The notes: a model not told the origin generated them from the letters alone. Shown: positions 9,221 to 18,546, numbered from the stretch's first letter. The stretch is DNA of 64,000 nucleotides from Massilia terrae (GCF_024753145.1 NZ_JANUGU010000008.1:212196-276195); one strand, 5' to 3'. A program made the numbers and translations.

Positions 9221-10324
9221 TCAGGCCCCCAGCTGGAGCGCGCGCTCACGCCCGGTGTCGGCGTCGCGCTTTTCTGCATCCCGTTGCGACGGGCTCATCA
9301 TCGTTGGCCAGCCGATCAAATGCTGTTCGGCAATCTCGGCCATGCCGGCGATCCAGGCCGGCGTTTCGTTCAGGCAGGGGATGTAATGGTAGTCCTGGCC
9401 GCCCGCCGCCTCGAATTCGCGCCGCACTTCCATATTGATTTCTTCCAAGGTTTCCAGGCAGTCGCTGGTGAAGCCGGGGCAGAGCACGTCGACCCGGCGC
9501 GCACCCTCGCGCGCAAGCTGGGCCACGGTGCCGGCCGTGTACGGCTGCAGCCATTCGGCGCGGCCGAAGCGCGACTGGAAGGTGACCACGTAATCGGTGG
9601 GGCCCAGGCGCAGGCGCTCGGCCAGCAGGCGCGCCGTCTTGTGGCATTCGCAATGGTAGGGGTCGCCCAGCAGCAGGGTGCGCTTGGGCACGCCGTGGAA
9701 GCTCATCACCAGCTTGTCGCCGCGGCCGTGGTTTTCCCAATATTCCAGCACGCTGTCGCGCAGGGCGTCGATGTAGCCGTCGTGGTCGTGGTAGTGCTTG
9801 ACCAGGCGCAGCTCGGGCACGTTGCGCACCTGGGCGTAGTGGGCGAACACTGCGTCCCAGATCGAGCCGGTGGTGGTGCCGGAATACTGCGGGTAGGCCG
9901 GCAGGATCGCGATGCGGTCGCAGCCCTCGGCCTTGAGCTGGTCCAGCACCTGCGGCAGCGCGGGCGAACCGTAGCGCATCGCGTAGGCCACCTTGACCGC
10001 GTGGTGGCCGCGCTCTTCCAGCATGGTGTCCAGCAGCGCGGCCTGCTTCTGGGTGTGGACCCGCAGCGGCGAGCCTTCCCGCATCCAGATCAGCTTGTAC
10101 TTGGCGGCCGACTTGCCGGAGCGGAAAGGCAGGATGATGAAGGTGAGGATGAACCACCAGACCGCGCGCGGGATCTCGACCACCCGCCGGTCGCTCAGGA
10201 ATTCCTTGAGATAGCGGCGCAGGGCCCGCCGTGTCGGCGCGTCCGGCGTGCCGAGGTTGACGAGCACGACAGCGCTCTTGGCGATATTGCCGTGGGTGTG
10301 CGGAGGTTCTTTTCGGAAAGACAT
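9221..10324 (-). CDS. hemH: Ferrochelatase
   Basis: This protein (367 aa) inserts Fe2+ into protoporphyrin IX, the last step of protoheme synthesis, at the inner face of the membrane. Family motifs are present: VVLVNLGTPDAP near the N-terminus, YPQYSGTTTG, the active-site SFHGVPKR with its catalytic His, and CPGFTSDCLETLEEI. Length is normal for betaproteobacteria. The alpha/beta hydrolase gene lies upstream on the same strand with an 88-bp gap. In related genomes hemH often sits beside hrcA; here hrcA is about 50 kb away. Confidence 0.96.
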   Translation of the reverse strand: MSFRKEPPHTHGNIAKSAVVLVNLGTPDAPTRRALRRYLKEFLSDRRVVEIPRAVWWFILTFIILPFRSGKSAAKYKLIWMREGSPLRVHTQKQAALLDTMLEERGHHAVKVAYAMRYGSPALPQVLDQLKAEGCDRIAILPAYPQYSGTTTGSIWDAVFAHYAQVRNVPELRLVKHYHDHDGYIDALRDSVLEYWENHGRGDKLVMSFHGVPKRTLLLGDPYHCECHKTARLLAERLRLGPTDYVVTFQSRFGRAEWLQPYTAGTVAQLAREGARRVDVLCPGFTSDCLETLEEINMEVRREFEAAGGQDYHYIPCLNETPAWIAGMAEIAEQHLIGWPTMMSPSQRDAEKRDADTGRERALQLGA

Positions 10325-10412
10325 GGCTGCGTTGAGAACGGCTGGGAACCCGCTATTATAAATTCAGCCACTACTGGTGCACCCAAGTATTTGCGCCGGG
10401 GGGCGGCGTGGC

Positions 10413-11096
10413 TCAAATGTGCAGCGCGCCAAGCCAGGCGCGGACGGTGGCGGCCAGGGCATCGGGCTGTTCGATCGGAATCAGGTGACCGCTGTCCTCG
10501 ATGACCTTGAGGGTGGCGTTGGGAATGGCCGCGGCCAGCTCGCGACTTTCCTCCGCCGAGCGCAGCTCGTCCTCGGCGGCCGCGATGACCAGCGTCGGGC
10601 AGCTCAGCGTGGCGGCGGCAATGCCGTCGCGCCGCAAGTTCGATTGCGTGACCAGCGCCTGGTAGCCGAGCCGCTCGCCCATGGCGCGGATGCGCGCCAG
10701 CAGTTCCTTGTCGCCGCGCCGGCCAGGGTGCAGCGAGCTGGCGATCGAGTGCGTGCTCAGGCCGCGGAAACTGTCGGCGTTCATCAGCTGCACCACCTTG
10801 CGGCGCGCTGTGGCCCGCTCCTCGGTGTCGTCGCGCAGCGAGGTGGCGATCAGGATGAGGGCCGCCACGCGCTGCGGATACAGCTCGGCCACTTTGCGCG
10901 CCACATAGCCGCCCAGCGAAAAGCCGGCCAGCACGAAGCGCTCCGGCGCCGCGTTGGCGATGCCGTGCGCGATCGCGTCGATGTCATCTCCAGGCGCAAG
11001 CGGTAGCCGGTAGGTGGGCGCGCCCAGCTGGCCGGCGACCGCGTCCCAGAGCGTCTCGTCGAGCATATAGCCCGGCAGCAGGACCAGCGGCAGCAT
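10413..11096 (-). CDS. Alpha/beta hydrolase
   Basis: This 227-aa alpha/beta-fold hydrolase has LPGYMLDETLW at the N-terminus (oxyanion region) and the nucleophile elbow GFSLGG with Ser60. A C-terminal acid and His (DSGHLIPIEQPDAL) complete the triad. The fold is shared by esterases, lipases and MenH/BioH-like enzymes, and the substrate cannot be assigned. The start lies 3 bp after the recN stop, so it is probably the last gene of a nadK-recN-hydrolase operon and would then be SOS-coexpressed. There is no signal peptide, so it is cytoplasmic. Confidence 0.85.
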   Translation of the reverse strand: MLPLVLLPGYMLDETLWDAVAGQLGAPTYRLPLAPGDDIDAIAHGIANAAPERFVLAGFSLGGYVARKVAELYPQRVAALILIATSLRDDTEERATARRKVVQLMNADSFRGLSTHSIASSLHPGRRGDKELLARIRAMGERLGYQALVTQSNLRRDGIAAATLSCPTLVIAAAEDELRSAEESRELAAAIPNATLKVIEDSGHLIPIEQPDALAATVRAWLGALHI

Positions 11097-11099
11097 GGA

Positions 11100-12764
11100 T
11101 TACGACGCCAACAGCTCGCGCGCGTGCTTGCGCGTGGTCTCGGTGATCTCGATCCCGCCCAGCATGCGCGCCACTTCCTCGACCCGTGCGCGCGAACCCA
11201 GCACGTCGATGCGCGAAACGGTCTTGCCCGAATCGAGCGTGCCCTTGGCGACCTGGAAGTGCTGGCTGGCCTGGCTCGCGACCTGCGGCAAGTGGGTCAC
11301 GCACAGCACCTGGCGCTGCTGGCCGAGGCGCTTGAGCAGGCGCCCGACCACCTCCGCGACGCCGCCGCCGATGCCGCTGTCGACCTCGTCGAAGATCAGG
11401 GTCGGCGTCACCGTCGCGTGCGAAGTGATCACGGAGATCGCCAGCGAGATGCGCGCCAGCTCGCCGCCGGAGGCCACCTTGGCCAGCGATCGCGGCGCCA
11501 CGCCGGCGTGGCCGGCCACCAGGAACTCGACCTGTTCCAGCCCGTGCGCCGACGGTTCGCCGGCGTTGAGCGCGACCTCGAAGCGGCCACCGCTCATCGA
11601 CAGTTCCTGCATCGCGATCGTCACCTGCTCGCCCAGCGCGCGCGCGGCTTCGGCGCGCAGGCCGGACAGCTTGTCCGCCGCCCGCAGGTAGACTTCCTTG
11701 GCTTTCTGCTCCTGCTGGCGCAGGCCGTCGATGTCGCTGGCATCGGCCAGCTGGCGCAGCTTGGCGGCCAGCTGCGCATGCTCCCCGGGCAGTTCTTCCG
11801 GCTGCACGCGGAATTTGCGCGCGCTGCTGTGCAGGGCTTCCATGCGGGCGTCGACCTCGCGCAGGCGGGCCGGGTCCAGCTCCACTTTATCGATGTAGTC
11901 GTTGAGCGCATACACCGCTTCCTGCAGCTGGATGCGTGCCGGCTCCATGCAGTCGAGGACCGCGCGCAAGCCGGCGTCGACATCCACCAGCTTGCCCAGC
12001 TTCTGGTTCAGCGCCGCCAGCTGCGACAGGATCGGATGGTCCGATTCCGAGATCGCCGACAGCGCTTCCTGCGCGCCTTCCAGCAGGCTGGCCGCGTGCG
12101 ACAGGCGGCTGTGCTCATTGCTGATCTCGAGCCACTCGCCGGGCTTCGGCGCCAGCTTGTCGAGCTCCCCGACCTGCCACTCCAGGCGTTCGCGCTCCAG
12201 CAGCACATTGCGCGAGTTGGTCTCGAATTCCTCCAGCTGGCGCGACAGGGCGCGCCAGGTCTTGTAGGCCGCGGACACGGCCTGCATGTCGGCGCGCGCC
12301 GACGGCTCGCGCACCGCGATCTGGTTGTCCAGCAGCGCGCGCTGCGCCTCGAGCTTGAGCAGCGACTGGTGCGCATGCTGGCCGTGGATATCGACCAGCA
12401 TCTCGCCCAGCTCGCGCAGCTGCGCGGCGGTGGCGGCGACGCCGTTGATGAAGGCCTTGGAGCGGCCGGCGTTATCGATCACGCGGCGCAGCAGCGCGCC
12501 GCCCTCCTCCACCGCGAACTCGTTGTGGGCCAGCCATTCGGCCGCCTCGGGCGTGAGCGCGAAGTCGGCCGTGATGTCGGCCTTGGGCGCGCCCTCGCGC
12601 ACCATGCTCGCTTCGCCGCGGCCGCCCAGCGCCAGCTGCAGGGCGTCGATCAGGATGGATTTGCCGGCGCCGGTTTCGCCGGTGAAGACGGAGAAGCCGC
12701 TAAAGAATTCAAGCTCGATGGCATCGACGATGACGAAGTCGCGGATGGTCAGGGTGCGCAGCAT
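11100..12764 (-). CDS. recN: DNA repair protein RecN
   Basis: RecN (554 aa) is an SMC-like ATPase that acts in double-strand break repair. The Walker A motif GETGAGKS is at residues 29-36; central coiled-coil arms follow; the ABC signature VASGGELARISLAI and Walker B LIFDEVDSGIGGGVAE are in the C-terminal half. Length matches the family. It lies 19 bp downstream of nadK in one operon whose promoter region carries a LexA box, consistent with recN being a classic SOS gene. Confidence 0.97.
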   Translation of the reverse strand: MLRTLTIRDFVIVDAIELEFFSGFSVFTGETGAGKSILIDALQLALGGRGEASMVREGAPKADITADFALTPEAAEWLAHNEFAVEEGGALLRRVIDNAGRSKAFINGVAATAAQLRELGEMLVDIHGQHAHQSLLKLEAQRALLDNQIAVREPSARADMQAVSAAYKTWRALSRQLEEFETNSRNVLLERERLEWQVGELDKLAPKPGEWLEISNEHSRLSHAASLLEGAQEALSAISESDHPILSQLAALNQKLGKLVDVDAGLRAVLDCMEPARIQLQEAVYALNDYIDKVELDPARLREVDARMEALHSSARKFRVQPEELPGEHAQLAAKLRQLADASDIDGLRQQEQKAKEVYLRAADKLSGLRAEAARALGEQVTIAMQELSMSGGRFEVALNAGEPSAHGLEQVEFLVAGHAGVAPRSLAKVASGGELARISLAISVITSHATVTPTLIFDEVDSGIGGGVAEVVGRLLKRLGQQRQVLCVTHLPQVASQASQHFQVAKGTLDSGKTVSRIDVLGSRARVEEVARMLGGIEITETTRKHARELLAS

Positions 12765-12783
12765 GGTGCGTGGGAATCCTTGG

Positions 12784-13680
12784 TTATTTCAGCTTGCCGT
12801 CGCTGGACGGGTACTCGTTCCAGTGCAGCTTCTCGCGCAGGGTGCCGTAGTAGCTCCATTCCTTCGGATGCAGGAAGGTGATGCTGTGCGGCGAGCGCGA
12901 GATGGCGATTTCGTCGCCGTGCTGCAGGCTGGCGAAGGTTTGCATGTCGAAGTTGACGCTGATGTCGCGGCCATTGACGATCTCGATCACGATCTCGCTC
13001 TGGTCGGGAATCACGATCGGCCGGTTGGACAGCGCGTGCGGCGCGATCGGCACCAGCGCGATGCCGCGCACGCTCGGGTGCAGCAGCGGGCCGCCGGCCG
13101 ATAGCGCGTAGGCAGTAGAGCCGGTCGGCGTGGTGATGATCAGGCCATCCGAACGCTGGTTGTACATGAACTGGCCGTCGACCGTGACCTTCAGTTCGGC
13201 CATGCCGGCGCCGGTGCCGCGCGCGACCACCACGTCGTTGACCGCCATGCCGCAGAAGATCATGGCGCCATCGCGCATCACGCGGCCTTCGAGCAGGGTG
13301 CGCTGTTCGGCGGTAGCGTTCCCTGCGAGGATTTCGCCGAGCGCGGGCAGCATGCGCTCGATCGGGATGTCGGTGATGAAGCCCAGGCGGCCCTGGTTGA
13401 TGCCGATCAGCGGCACCTCGTACTTGGCCAGCTGGCGCGCGATGCCGAGCATGGTGCCGTCGCCGCCCATCACCACCGCGTAGGAGGCGTGCTCGCCGAT
13501 CTCCTGCGCGCTCATGGACGCCACGCCGCCGGCCTGCACATGCCTGGCCGTCTCGGCCTCGAACACCACGCGGTAGCCGGCGTCCTGCAGGAAGGCGACG
13601 ATGCCCGCGACCTGCTCTTCGATGCCGGCGGTGTTCTGCCGCACGACCAGCGCGATGGTTTTTTGCGAATTAGACGTCAT
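12784..13680 (-). CDS. nadK: NAD kinase
   Basis: This enzyme (298 aa) phosphorylates NAD to NADP using ATP or polyphosphate, in the cytoplasm. The hallmark GGDGTML (residues 72-78) and the nearby NQGRLGFITD are intact, as is the Gly-rich TPTGSTAYALSAGGP loop. It is the first gene of the nadK-recN operon. The upstream region holds a LexA-type box overlapping a probable -10 element, so NADP supply and RecN may rise together after DNA damage. Confidence 0.96.
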   Translation of the reverse strand: MTSNSQKTIALVVRQNTAGIEEQVAGIVAFLQDAGYRVVFEAETARHVQAGGVASMSAQEIGEHASYAVVMGGDGTMLGIARQLAKYEVPLIGINQGRLGFITDIPIERMLPALGEILAGNATAEQRTLLEGRVMRDGAMIFCGMAVNDVVVARGTGAGMAELKVTVDGQFMYNQRSDGLIITTPTGSTAYALSAGGPLLHPSVRGIALVPIAPHALSNRPIVIPDQSEIVIEIVNGRDISVNFDMQTFASLQHGDEIAISRSPHSITFLHPKEWSYYGTLREKLHWNEYPSSDGKLK

Positions 13681-13761
13681 GGCTTGCGGTCGATGTTGGA
13701 TGGCACACGCGGCAGATTAACCGATAAACCCGGCGCGGGCTACCTGCGGCCCGGCCAACAA

Positions 13762-13777
13762 CTGTACAAACACACAG
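13762..13777 (-). promoter_or_regulatory. LexA (SOS) box before nadK-recN
   Basis: CTGTACAAACACACAG fits CTGT-N8-ACAG exactly. On the minus strand the neighbouring TATACT (complement of 13776-13781) overlaps the box as a -10 element, with TTGCCC 17 bp further upstream (complement of 13799-13804). LexA bound here would block transcription of nadK and recN. Confidence 0.8.
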
Positions 13778-13805
13778 TATATTGGGCCGGGCTGGCGCGG
13801 GCAAG

Positions 13806-14813
13806 TCAGTGCACCACGGCCATCATGAACGCGCTGACGATCGCCGAGAACATCCCGATCAGGTGCAGCAGCATCGCCACCATCCAGCGCACCAAGGTGG
13901 CAATGCGCGAGCCGCCGTAGACCTTGCGCATCGCGGTCGGCAGGTAGAACACCAGCCACAGCCACATCGCGGCGTGCGCGTAGGGGATCCAGGTCGGCAC
14001 CAGCATCATCAGGATCAGGACCAGGAAGGCGAAGGCATTGGTGTGCAGCGCGAACAGCAGGTGTTCGCCGTACCTGCGGCCGGAGCCGAGGTAGAGCAGC
14101 TTCAGGTACAGCGCGAACATCGGCATCATCGCGAAGATCGCATACGGCGCGTAGGCGGAAGCGGAGGCCGTCAGTTCGCGCCATTGCTGGTCCGACGGCA
14201 GCTCGCTGAAGTGCTTGGCCTTGGCCTGGATGCCGGGACCGAAATGCCGGCCGATCCAGTTGAGCTCCTGGCCATCGACCTCGACGAAGCTCACGCTGCC
14301 CTCATGCTTCTCTTTCTTTTCCTCGGCCTTGCGCTTGATCTTGTCGAGGGCCTTCTCGCCGGCCGCGGCCACGGCGCCGCCGGCCTGCTTGCCGGCTTCA
14401 TGCAGGTCGGCCTTGACCTGGTCGAGGTCCTTTTGCTGCACCGCTTGCTGCTGCACCGGCTGGTTCGGCTCGGCCATGTGGTCGGCAAAGCCGTGGGCTT
14501 CCCACTTGAACACGGCGAAGAAGATCAGCGACAGGGTGAGGTACAGCCGCAGCGGCAGCACGTAGCGGGCGCGCTTGCCGTCCAGGTAGTCGCGGGTCAG
14601 GCGGCCGGGCCGGAACAGCAGCAGTGTGAGCGTCTTGAGCAGCTTGTTTTCGAGCGCGACGTAGTGGCCGACGAATTCGTGCAGGAACTCGCCCGCGCTG
14701 GGCATGTGGTTGGCGGTCTCCTGCCCGCAATGCGAGCAGAAGTGGCCATGCACGGCGGTTCCGCAGTTGAGGCAGTCGGGCGAAGGGGCGTGGGCGATGA
14801 CGTCAGTCTTCAC
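13806..14813 (-). CDS. DUF3667 domain membrane protein
   Basis: The N-terminus carries a zinc-ribbon-like pattern (CLNCG, then CSHCGQ), followed by a conserved stretch (FVGHYVALENKLLKTLTLL) and a segment with LRLYLTLSLIFFAVFKW. This matches DUF3667, a family of unknown function. A charged coiled insert rich in Lys/Glu/Ala occupies the middle, and four or so hydrophobic segments fill the C-terminal third, so it is an inner-membrane protein. The GTG at 14813 is taken as start because the cysteine motif follows closely; a TTG at 14846 is an alternative. It has its own upstream region and ends 125 bp before nadK. Confidence 0.75.
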   Translation of the reverse strand: MKTDVIAHAPSPDCLNCGTAVHGHFCSHCGQETANHMPSAGEFLHEFVGHYVALENKLLKTLTLLLFRPGRLTRDYLDGKRARYVLPLRLYLTLSLIFFAVFKWEAHGFADHMAEPNQPVQQQAVQQKDLDQVKADLHEAGKQAGGAVAAAGEKALDKIKRKAEEKKEKHEGSVSFVEVDGQELNWIGRHFGPGIQAKAKHFSELPSDQQWRELTASASAYAPYAIFAMMPMFALYLKLLYLGSGRRYGEHLLFALHTNAFAFLVLILMMLVPTWIPYAHAAMWLWLVFYLPTAMRKVYGGSRIATLVRWMVAMLLHLIGMFSAIVSAFMMAVVH

Positions 14814-14949
14814 GGCTGGCAGTGTCGTAATTGTTCTGGAACACAATGTTATCGACTTACTTACAAAATTGCATCATCCAATTGCGCGACTTGCCACCTT
14901 GATGCGGCGTTAGGATCAAGACAAAGCATCGCGAAAACAAGGAGAAGGC

Positions 14950-15252
14950 ATGGTTACCGAAACCAAAGACCGATTTGTCGACACCAGGAGCCCCATCACC
15001 AATGACCAGGTCAAGCGCCAGCCGCACGAGCGCGACGAGTCGCCCGACGCGCAGGACCAGAAGCCGCGCGGCGTGATCCGCCAGGCGCAGGAAGACCTGG
15101 CCCAGGGCCTGGTCGACACCGACCTGCGCAATGCCGGCGGCGTCGAGGAAGCCGTCCAGCCGGCGCCGGACGCCAGCGGCCAGGCCAAGCCGCTGCCGGA
15201 GCGCGCGCGCGACATGCGCGACCATGCAGGATCGAAGGGAGGCCGCCAATGA
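14950..15252 (+). CDS. Hypothetical hydrophilic protein
   Basis: This 100-aa protein is almost wholly polar and charged, rich in Asp, Glu, Arg, Gln and Pro, with no signal peptide, TM segment or cysteine. It is probably disordered. A good RBS (AAGGAGAAGG) precedes the ATG, and its stop overlaps the start of the next gene in ATGA, so the two are translationally coupled. No family is recognised. Context suggests only that it is made together with the secreted sorbosone-dehydrogenase-like protein. Confidence 0.7.
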   Translation: MVTETKDRFVDTRSPITNDQVKRQPHERDESPDAQDQKPRGVIRQAQEDLAQGLVDTDLRNAGGVEEAVQPAPDASGQAKPLPERARDMRDHAGSKGGRQ

Positions 15253-16550
15253 TGGCAGGCGCGGCCCTGGCCGCTGCCCTGCTCGGCGTCGGCGCTGCCG
15301 CGCTCGCGCAAAACATGCCGCCCGGCTATGGGCCGAATCCCAGCTTCCCGCCGCCGCAGAAATCGTTGATCCCGACGCTGCACATCGCCCCCGCCGAGGC
15401 CTGGCCGAAGAACACGCACCCGGTGCCGGCCGCCGGCCTGGCCGTCAGCCTCTACGCCAATGGCCTCGCCCATCCCCGCAACGTCTACGTGCTGCCCAAC
15501 GGTGACGTGCTCGTTGCCGAAACGGACCGTCCAGCAAGCGCAGTGGAAAAGAAATCGGTCCGTAACATGGTCCAGAAGCACGAGCAAAAAGAAGCCGGCT
15601 CCGACACGCCGTCGGCCAACCGCATCACACTCTTGCGTGGCTTGAAGGCGGACGGCAGCGCCGAGATGAAGTCGGTGCTGCTGGAAGGGCTCAATTCGCC
15701 GTATGGCATGGTGCTCGCCGGCGATACCCTGTACGTCGCCGATGCCGACGCGCTGTTGAGTTTCCCGTACAAGACGGGGGCGACCCGCATCACGGCGCAG
15801 GGCAAGGAGGTGCTGGCCCTGCCGGCCGGCATCAACCACCACTGGACCAAGAATGTGGTGGCCAGTGCCGACGGCAAGCAGCTGTACGTCTCGGTCGGGT
15901 CGAACAGCAATGCGGCCGACAATGGCATGGAGATCGAGTTCCAGCGCGCCGCGATCTGGGAATTCGACATCGCCAGCGGCAAGGGCCGCGTCTTTGCGGG
16001 CGGCCTGCGCAATCCGAACGGGCTGGCCATCAACCCGCAGACCCATGTGCTATGGACCAGCGTCAACGAGCGCGACGAGCTTGGCAACGACACGCCGCCG
16101 GACTACCTGACCTCGGTGAAGGAAGGCGGCTTTTACGGCTGGCCGTACAGCTACTGGGGCCAGCACGTCGACACCCGCGTCAAGCCGCAGCGGCCGGACC
16201 TGGTGGCCAAGGCCATCGTGCCGGACTACGGGCTGGGCGCGCACACGGCCTCGCTGGGCCTGGTCTTCTATGATGCCGGCCTGATGCCGCAGTTTAAGGA
16301 TGGCGCCTTGATCGGGCAGCACGGCTCGTGGAACCGCAAGCCGTTTGCGGGCTACAAGGTCATCTTCGTGCCCTTCGCCGACGGCAAGCCGAGCGGTCCG
16401 CCGCAAGACGTGCTGACCGGCTTCATCAGCAAGGACGGGCATGCCTACGGACGGCCGGTCGGGGTGGCGGTTGACAAGGAAGGCGCGATCGTGGTGGCGG
16501 ACGATGTCGGCAACTGCGTGTGGCGCATCACGCCTGCGGGCAAGAAGTAG
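15249..16550 (+). CDS. Sorbosone/glucose dehydrogenase-like beta-propeller protein
   Basis: This 433-aa protein has a short signal peptide (about 1-21, ending ALAQ) and is probably periplasmic. The rest is a six-bladed propeller of the PQQ-dependent L-sorbosone/soluble glucose dehydrogenase family; typical pieces are LPNGDVLVAETDRP, RNPNGLAINPQ, GGFYGWPYSYWG and IGQHGSWNRKP. Such proteins oxidise sugars or aldoses with PQQ, though many members are uncharacterised. Translation is coupled to the preceding small gene by a 4-bp overlap. No PQQ synthesis genes lie nearby, so cofactor supply must come from elsewhere, if it is used at all. Confidence 0.85.
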   Translation: MMAGAALAAALLGVGAAALAQNMPPGYGPNPSFPPPQKSLIPTLHIAPAEAWPKNTHPVPAAGLAVSLYANGLAHPRNVYVLPNGDVLVAETDRPASAVEKKSVRNMVQKHEQKEAGSDTPSANRITLLRGLKADGSAEMKSVLLEGLNSPYGMVLAGDTLYVADADALLSFPYKTGATRITAQGKEVLALPAGINHHWTKNVVASADGKQLYVSVGSNSNAADNGMEIEFQRAAIWEFDIASGKGRVFAGGLRNPNGLAINPQTHVLWTSVNERDELGNDTPPDYLTSVKEGGFYGWPYSYWGQHVDTRVKPQRPDLVAKAIVPDYGLGAHTASLGLVFYDAGLMPQFKDGALIGQHGSWNRKPFAGYKVIFVPFADGKPSGPPQDVLTGFISKDGHAYGRPVGVAVDKEGAIVVADDVGNCVWRITPAGKK

Positions 16551-16597
16551 GCTGAACGACTACAATCGCGGCTTGTCGTTTCAAGCAAAGGACCACA

Positions 16598-17011
16598 ATG
16601 CGCATTCTGCACACCATGCTGCGGGTCGGCGACCTGCAGCGCTCGATCGATTTCTACACCAAGGTGCTCGGCATGAAGCTGCTGCGCACCAGCGACAATC
16701 CGGAGTACAAGTACACGCTGGCCTTTGTCGGCTACGGCAACAACCCCGACCACGCGGAGCTGGAGCTGACCTATAACTACGGCGTCGACAGCTATGAGAT
16801 GGGCACCGCCTACGGCCACATCGCGCTGTCGGCCGAGGACATCTACGCCGTGTGCGAGCAGGTGCGCGCCAAGGGCGGCAACATCACGCGCGAGCCGGGG
16901 CCGGTCAAGGGCGGCAGCACCGTGATCGCGTTCGTCACCGATCCGGATGGGTACAAGGTGGAGCTGATCCAGCGGAAGGATGGCGACGGTGGCGGCGGCC
17001 TAAAGAGTTAA
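16598..17011 (+). CDS. gloA: Lactoylglutathione lyase (glyoxalase I)
   Basis: This 137-aa metalloenzyme converts the methylglyoxal-glutathione hemithioacetal to S-lactoylglutathione. The fold starts MRILHTMLRVGDL with metal ligand His5; the other expected ligands occur in HAELELTYN (Glu), YGHIAL (His) and YKVELIQ (Glu). Length is typical of the Ni-dependent proteobacterial type. A clear RBS (AAAGGA) precedes the ATG. It follows the propeller gene by 47 bp on the same strand, but function does not obviously link the two. A palindromic repeat follows the stop. Confidence 0.95.
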   Translation: MRILHTMLRVGDLQRSIDFYTKVLGMKLLRTSDNPEYKYTLAFVGYGNNPDHAELELTYNYGVDSYEMGTAYGHIALSAEDIYAVCEQVRAKGGNITREPGPVKGGSTVIAFVTDPDGYKVELIQRKDGDGGGGLKS

Positions 17012-17016
17012 AAAAC

Positions 17017-17127
17017 ACCGTCGTCCCCGCGAAGGCCGGACCCATGCTGAGTACGCGGGCCTGCGGCGCGTGCTGTTCGACGACGCGAGCGTTCCATGGG
17101 TCCCCGCCTGGGCGGGGACGACGGTGG
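17017..17127. repeat. Dispersed palindromic intergenic repeat, copy 2
   Basis: The two ends are inverted (ACCGTCGTCCCCGC at the left, GCGGGGACGACGGT at the right), enclosing about 80 bp. It lies between the convergent gloA and tolC-type genes. It is the most symmetrical copy of the family in this window. Confidence 0.85.
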
Positions 17128-17137
17128 TAAAAGTGCG

Positions 17138-17166
17138 AAAAAAAACGGCGCCAACCTGGCGCCGTT
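17138..17166 (-). terminator. Terminator after TolC-family gene
   Basis: On the minus strand AACGGCGCCA (complement of 17157-17166) pairs perfectly with its partner at 17144-17153, with a 3-nt loop and a T run after. It ends the methyltransferase-rhodanese-tolC transcript. Confidence 0.9.
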
Positions 17167-17186
17167 TGCTCATGCCTCGCTAAAGC

Positions 17187-18506
17187 TCAGTTCTGCAGCA
17201 AGCCATTCACCGCCGCCAAATCCTGCTCGCTCAGCGTGCCGGCCGCGGCCTTCAGGCGCAGGCCGTTCATGATGGTGTTGTAGCGCGCCTTGGCCAGGTC
17301 GGTCTGGGTCGAGTACAACTGCTTCTGCGCGTTCAGCACGTCGATGTTGATGCGCACGCCGACCTGGTAACCCAGCTTGTTCGAATCCAGCGCCGACTGG
17401 CTCGACACTTCCGCCGCTTCCAGCGCCTTCACCTGCGCCAGCCCGCTGTTCACGCCCAGGTAGGCCTGGCGCGCCTGCAGCGCGGCACTGCGCCGGGTCG
17501 CTTCGAGGTCGTTGCGGGCCTTGTCTTCCAGCGCGATCGATTCGCGCACGCGCGAGTTCACGGCGAAGCCGCTGAAGATCGGCACGCTCCACTGCACCCC
17601 CACCGCATTGTCCGAGCTCTTGCCCGAGATGCCTTGCAGCTGGCCGTTGACGCGCTGGTGGGTCGAGTTCGCCACCAGGTCGAGCGTCGGCAGGTGGCCG
17701 GCGCGCTGGCGGCGGATCTCGTGCTTGGCGCTTTCCAGCGTCAGCTGCTGCACCTGCACCAGCGGGTTCTCGTTTTCAGCCGAGCTGATCCAGTTTTCGA
17801 TGGCCAGCGGTTGCGGCGCGTTGATGGTCACGCCCGGCTTCAGCTTGGCCAGGTCGCCCGGCACCGTGCCGATGATCGCCTGCAGCGCGTTGCGCTTGTT
17901 GTCCAGGTCATTGATGGCGGCCAGTTCCTGCGCCACCGTCAGGTCGTACGCGGCCTGCGCTTCGTGGGTGTCGGTGATGGTCTGGGTGCCGACCTCGAAG
18001 TTGCGCTTGGCCGAGGCCAGCTGCTCGGCCACGGCGGCCTTCTGGGCGCGGGTCGATTCCAGCGTGTCCTGCGCGCCCAGCACGTCGAAGTAGGCCTGCG
18101 CCACGCGGGTCACCAGGTCTTCGCGGGCCTGGGCGAACTGGGCTTCGGCGATGGCGGTGGCCAGCTTGCCCTGCTCGTAGGATTCGAGGCGGTCCCAGCG
18201 GAACAGCGGCTGGGTCAGCGAGATCTGGTACTGGTTGGTGCGCAGGTTGGTGCCGCCCGGCGCCACGTTGTAGAACGCGCTGTCGCGGTCGTCCTTGGTG
18301 TTGAAGCCGGTGGCGGCGACGGTCGGCAGCAATCCAGCACGCCCCTGCGTGGTCTTTTCCCGCCCAGCCGCCACTGCCGCACGCGCGCTGGCGAAAGTCG
18401 CGTCGTTGGCCAGCGCCTGCTGGTACACCTGGACCAGGTCAACCGCGTGCGCGTCCAGCGTCAGGAAGGCGCTGGCCAGCAGCACGGCGATAAGGGGTTT
18501 CTGCAT
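17187..18506 (-). CDS. TolC-family outer membrane channel
   Basis: This 439-aa protein has a signal peptide (about 1-21, ending DAHA). Two repeated alpha-helical/beta-barrel halves follow, as in TolC. Such trimers form the outer-membrane exit duct for type I secretion and tripartite efflux pumps. Pieces such as YQISLTQPLFRW and GVQWSVPIFSGFAVNSRV are family hallmarks. A strong RBS (GGAGAAG) precedes the ATG. It is the last gene of a run with the rhodanese-like protein and a methyltransferase, an order common in betaproteobacteria. No pump subunits lie nearby. Confidence 0.92.
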   Translation of the reverse strand: MQKPLIAVLLASAFLTLDAHAVDLVQVYQQALANDATFASARAAVAAGREKTTQGRAGLLPTVAATGFNTKDDRDSAFYNVAPGGTNLRTNQYQISLTQPLFRWDRLESYEQGKLATAIAEAQFAQAREDLVTRVAQAYFDVLGAQDTLESTRAQKAAVAEQLASAKRNFEVGTQTITDTHEAQAAYDLTVAQELAAINDLDNKRNALQAIIGTVPGDLAKLKPGVTINAPQPLAIENWISSAENENPLVQVQQLTLESAKHEIRRQRAGHLPTLDLVANSTHQRVNGQLQGISGKSSDNAVGVQWSVPIFSGFAVNSRVRESIALEDKARNDLEATRRSAALQARQAYLGVNSGLAQVKALEAAEVSSQSALDSNKLGYQVGVRINIDVLNAQKQLYSTQTDLAKARYNTIMNGLRLKAAAGTLSEQDLAAVNGLLQN

Positions 18507-18546
18507 TGCTCTTCTCCGTCGGAGTCATCAAAGTTATGGAAACAGG

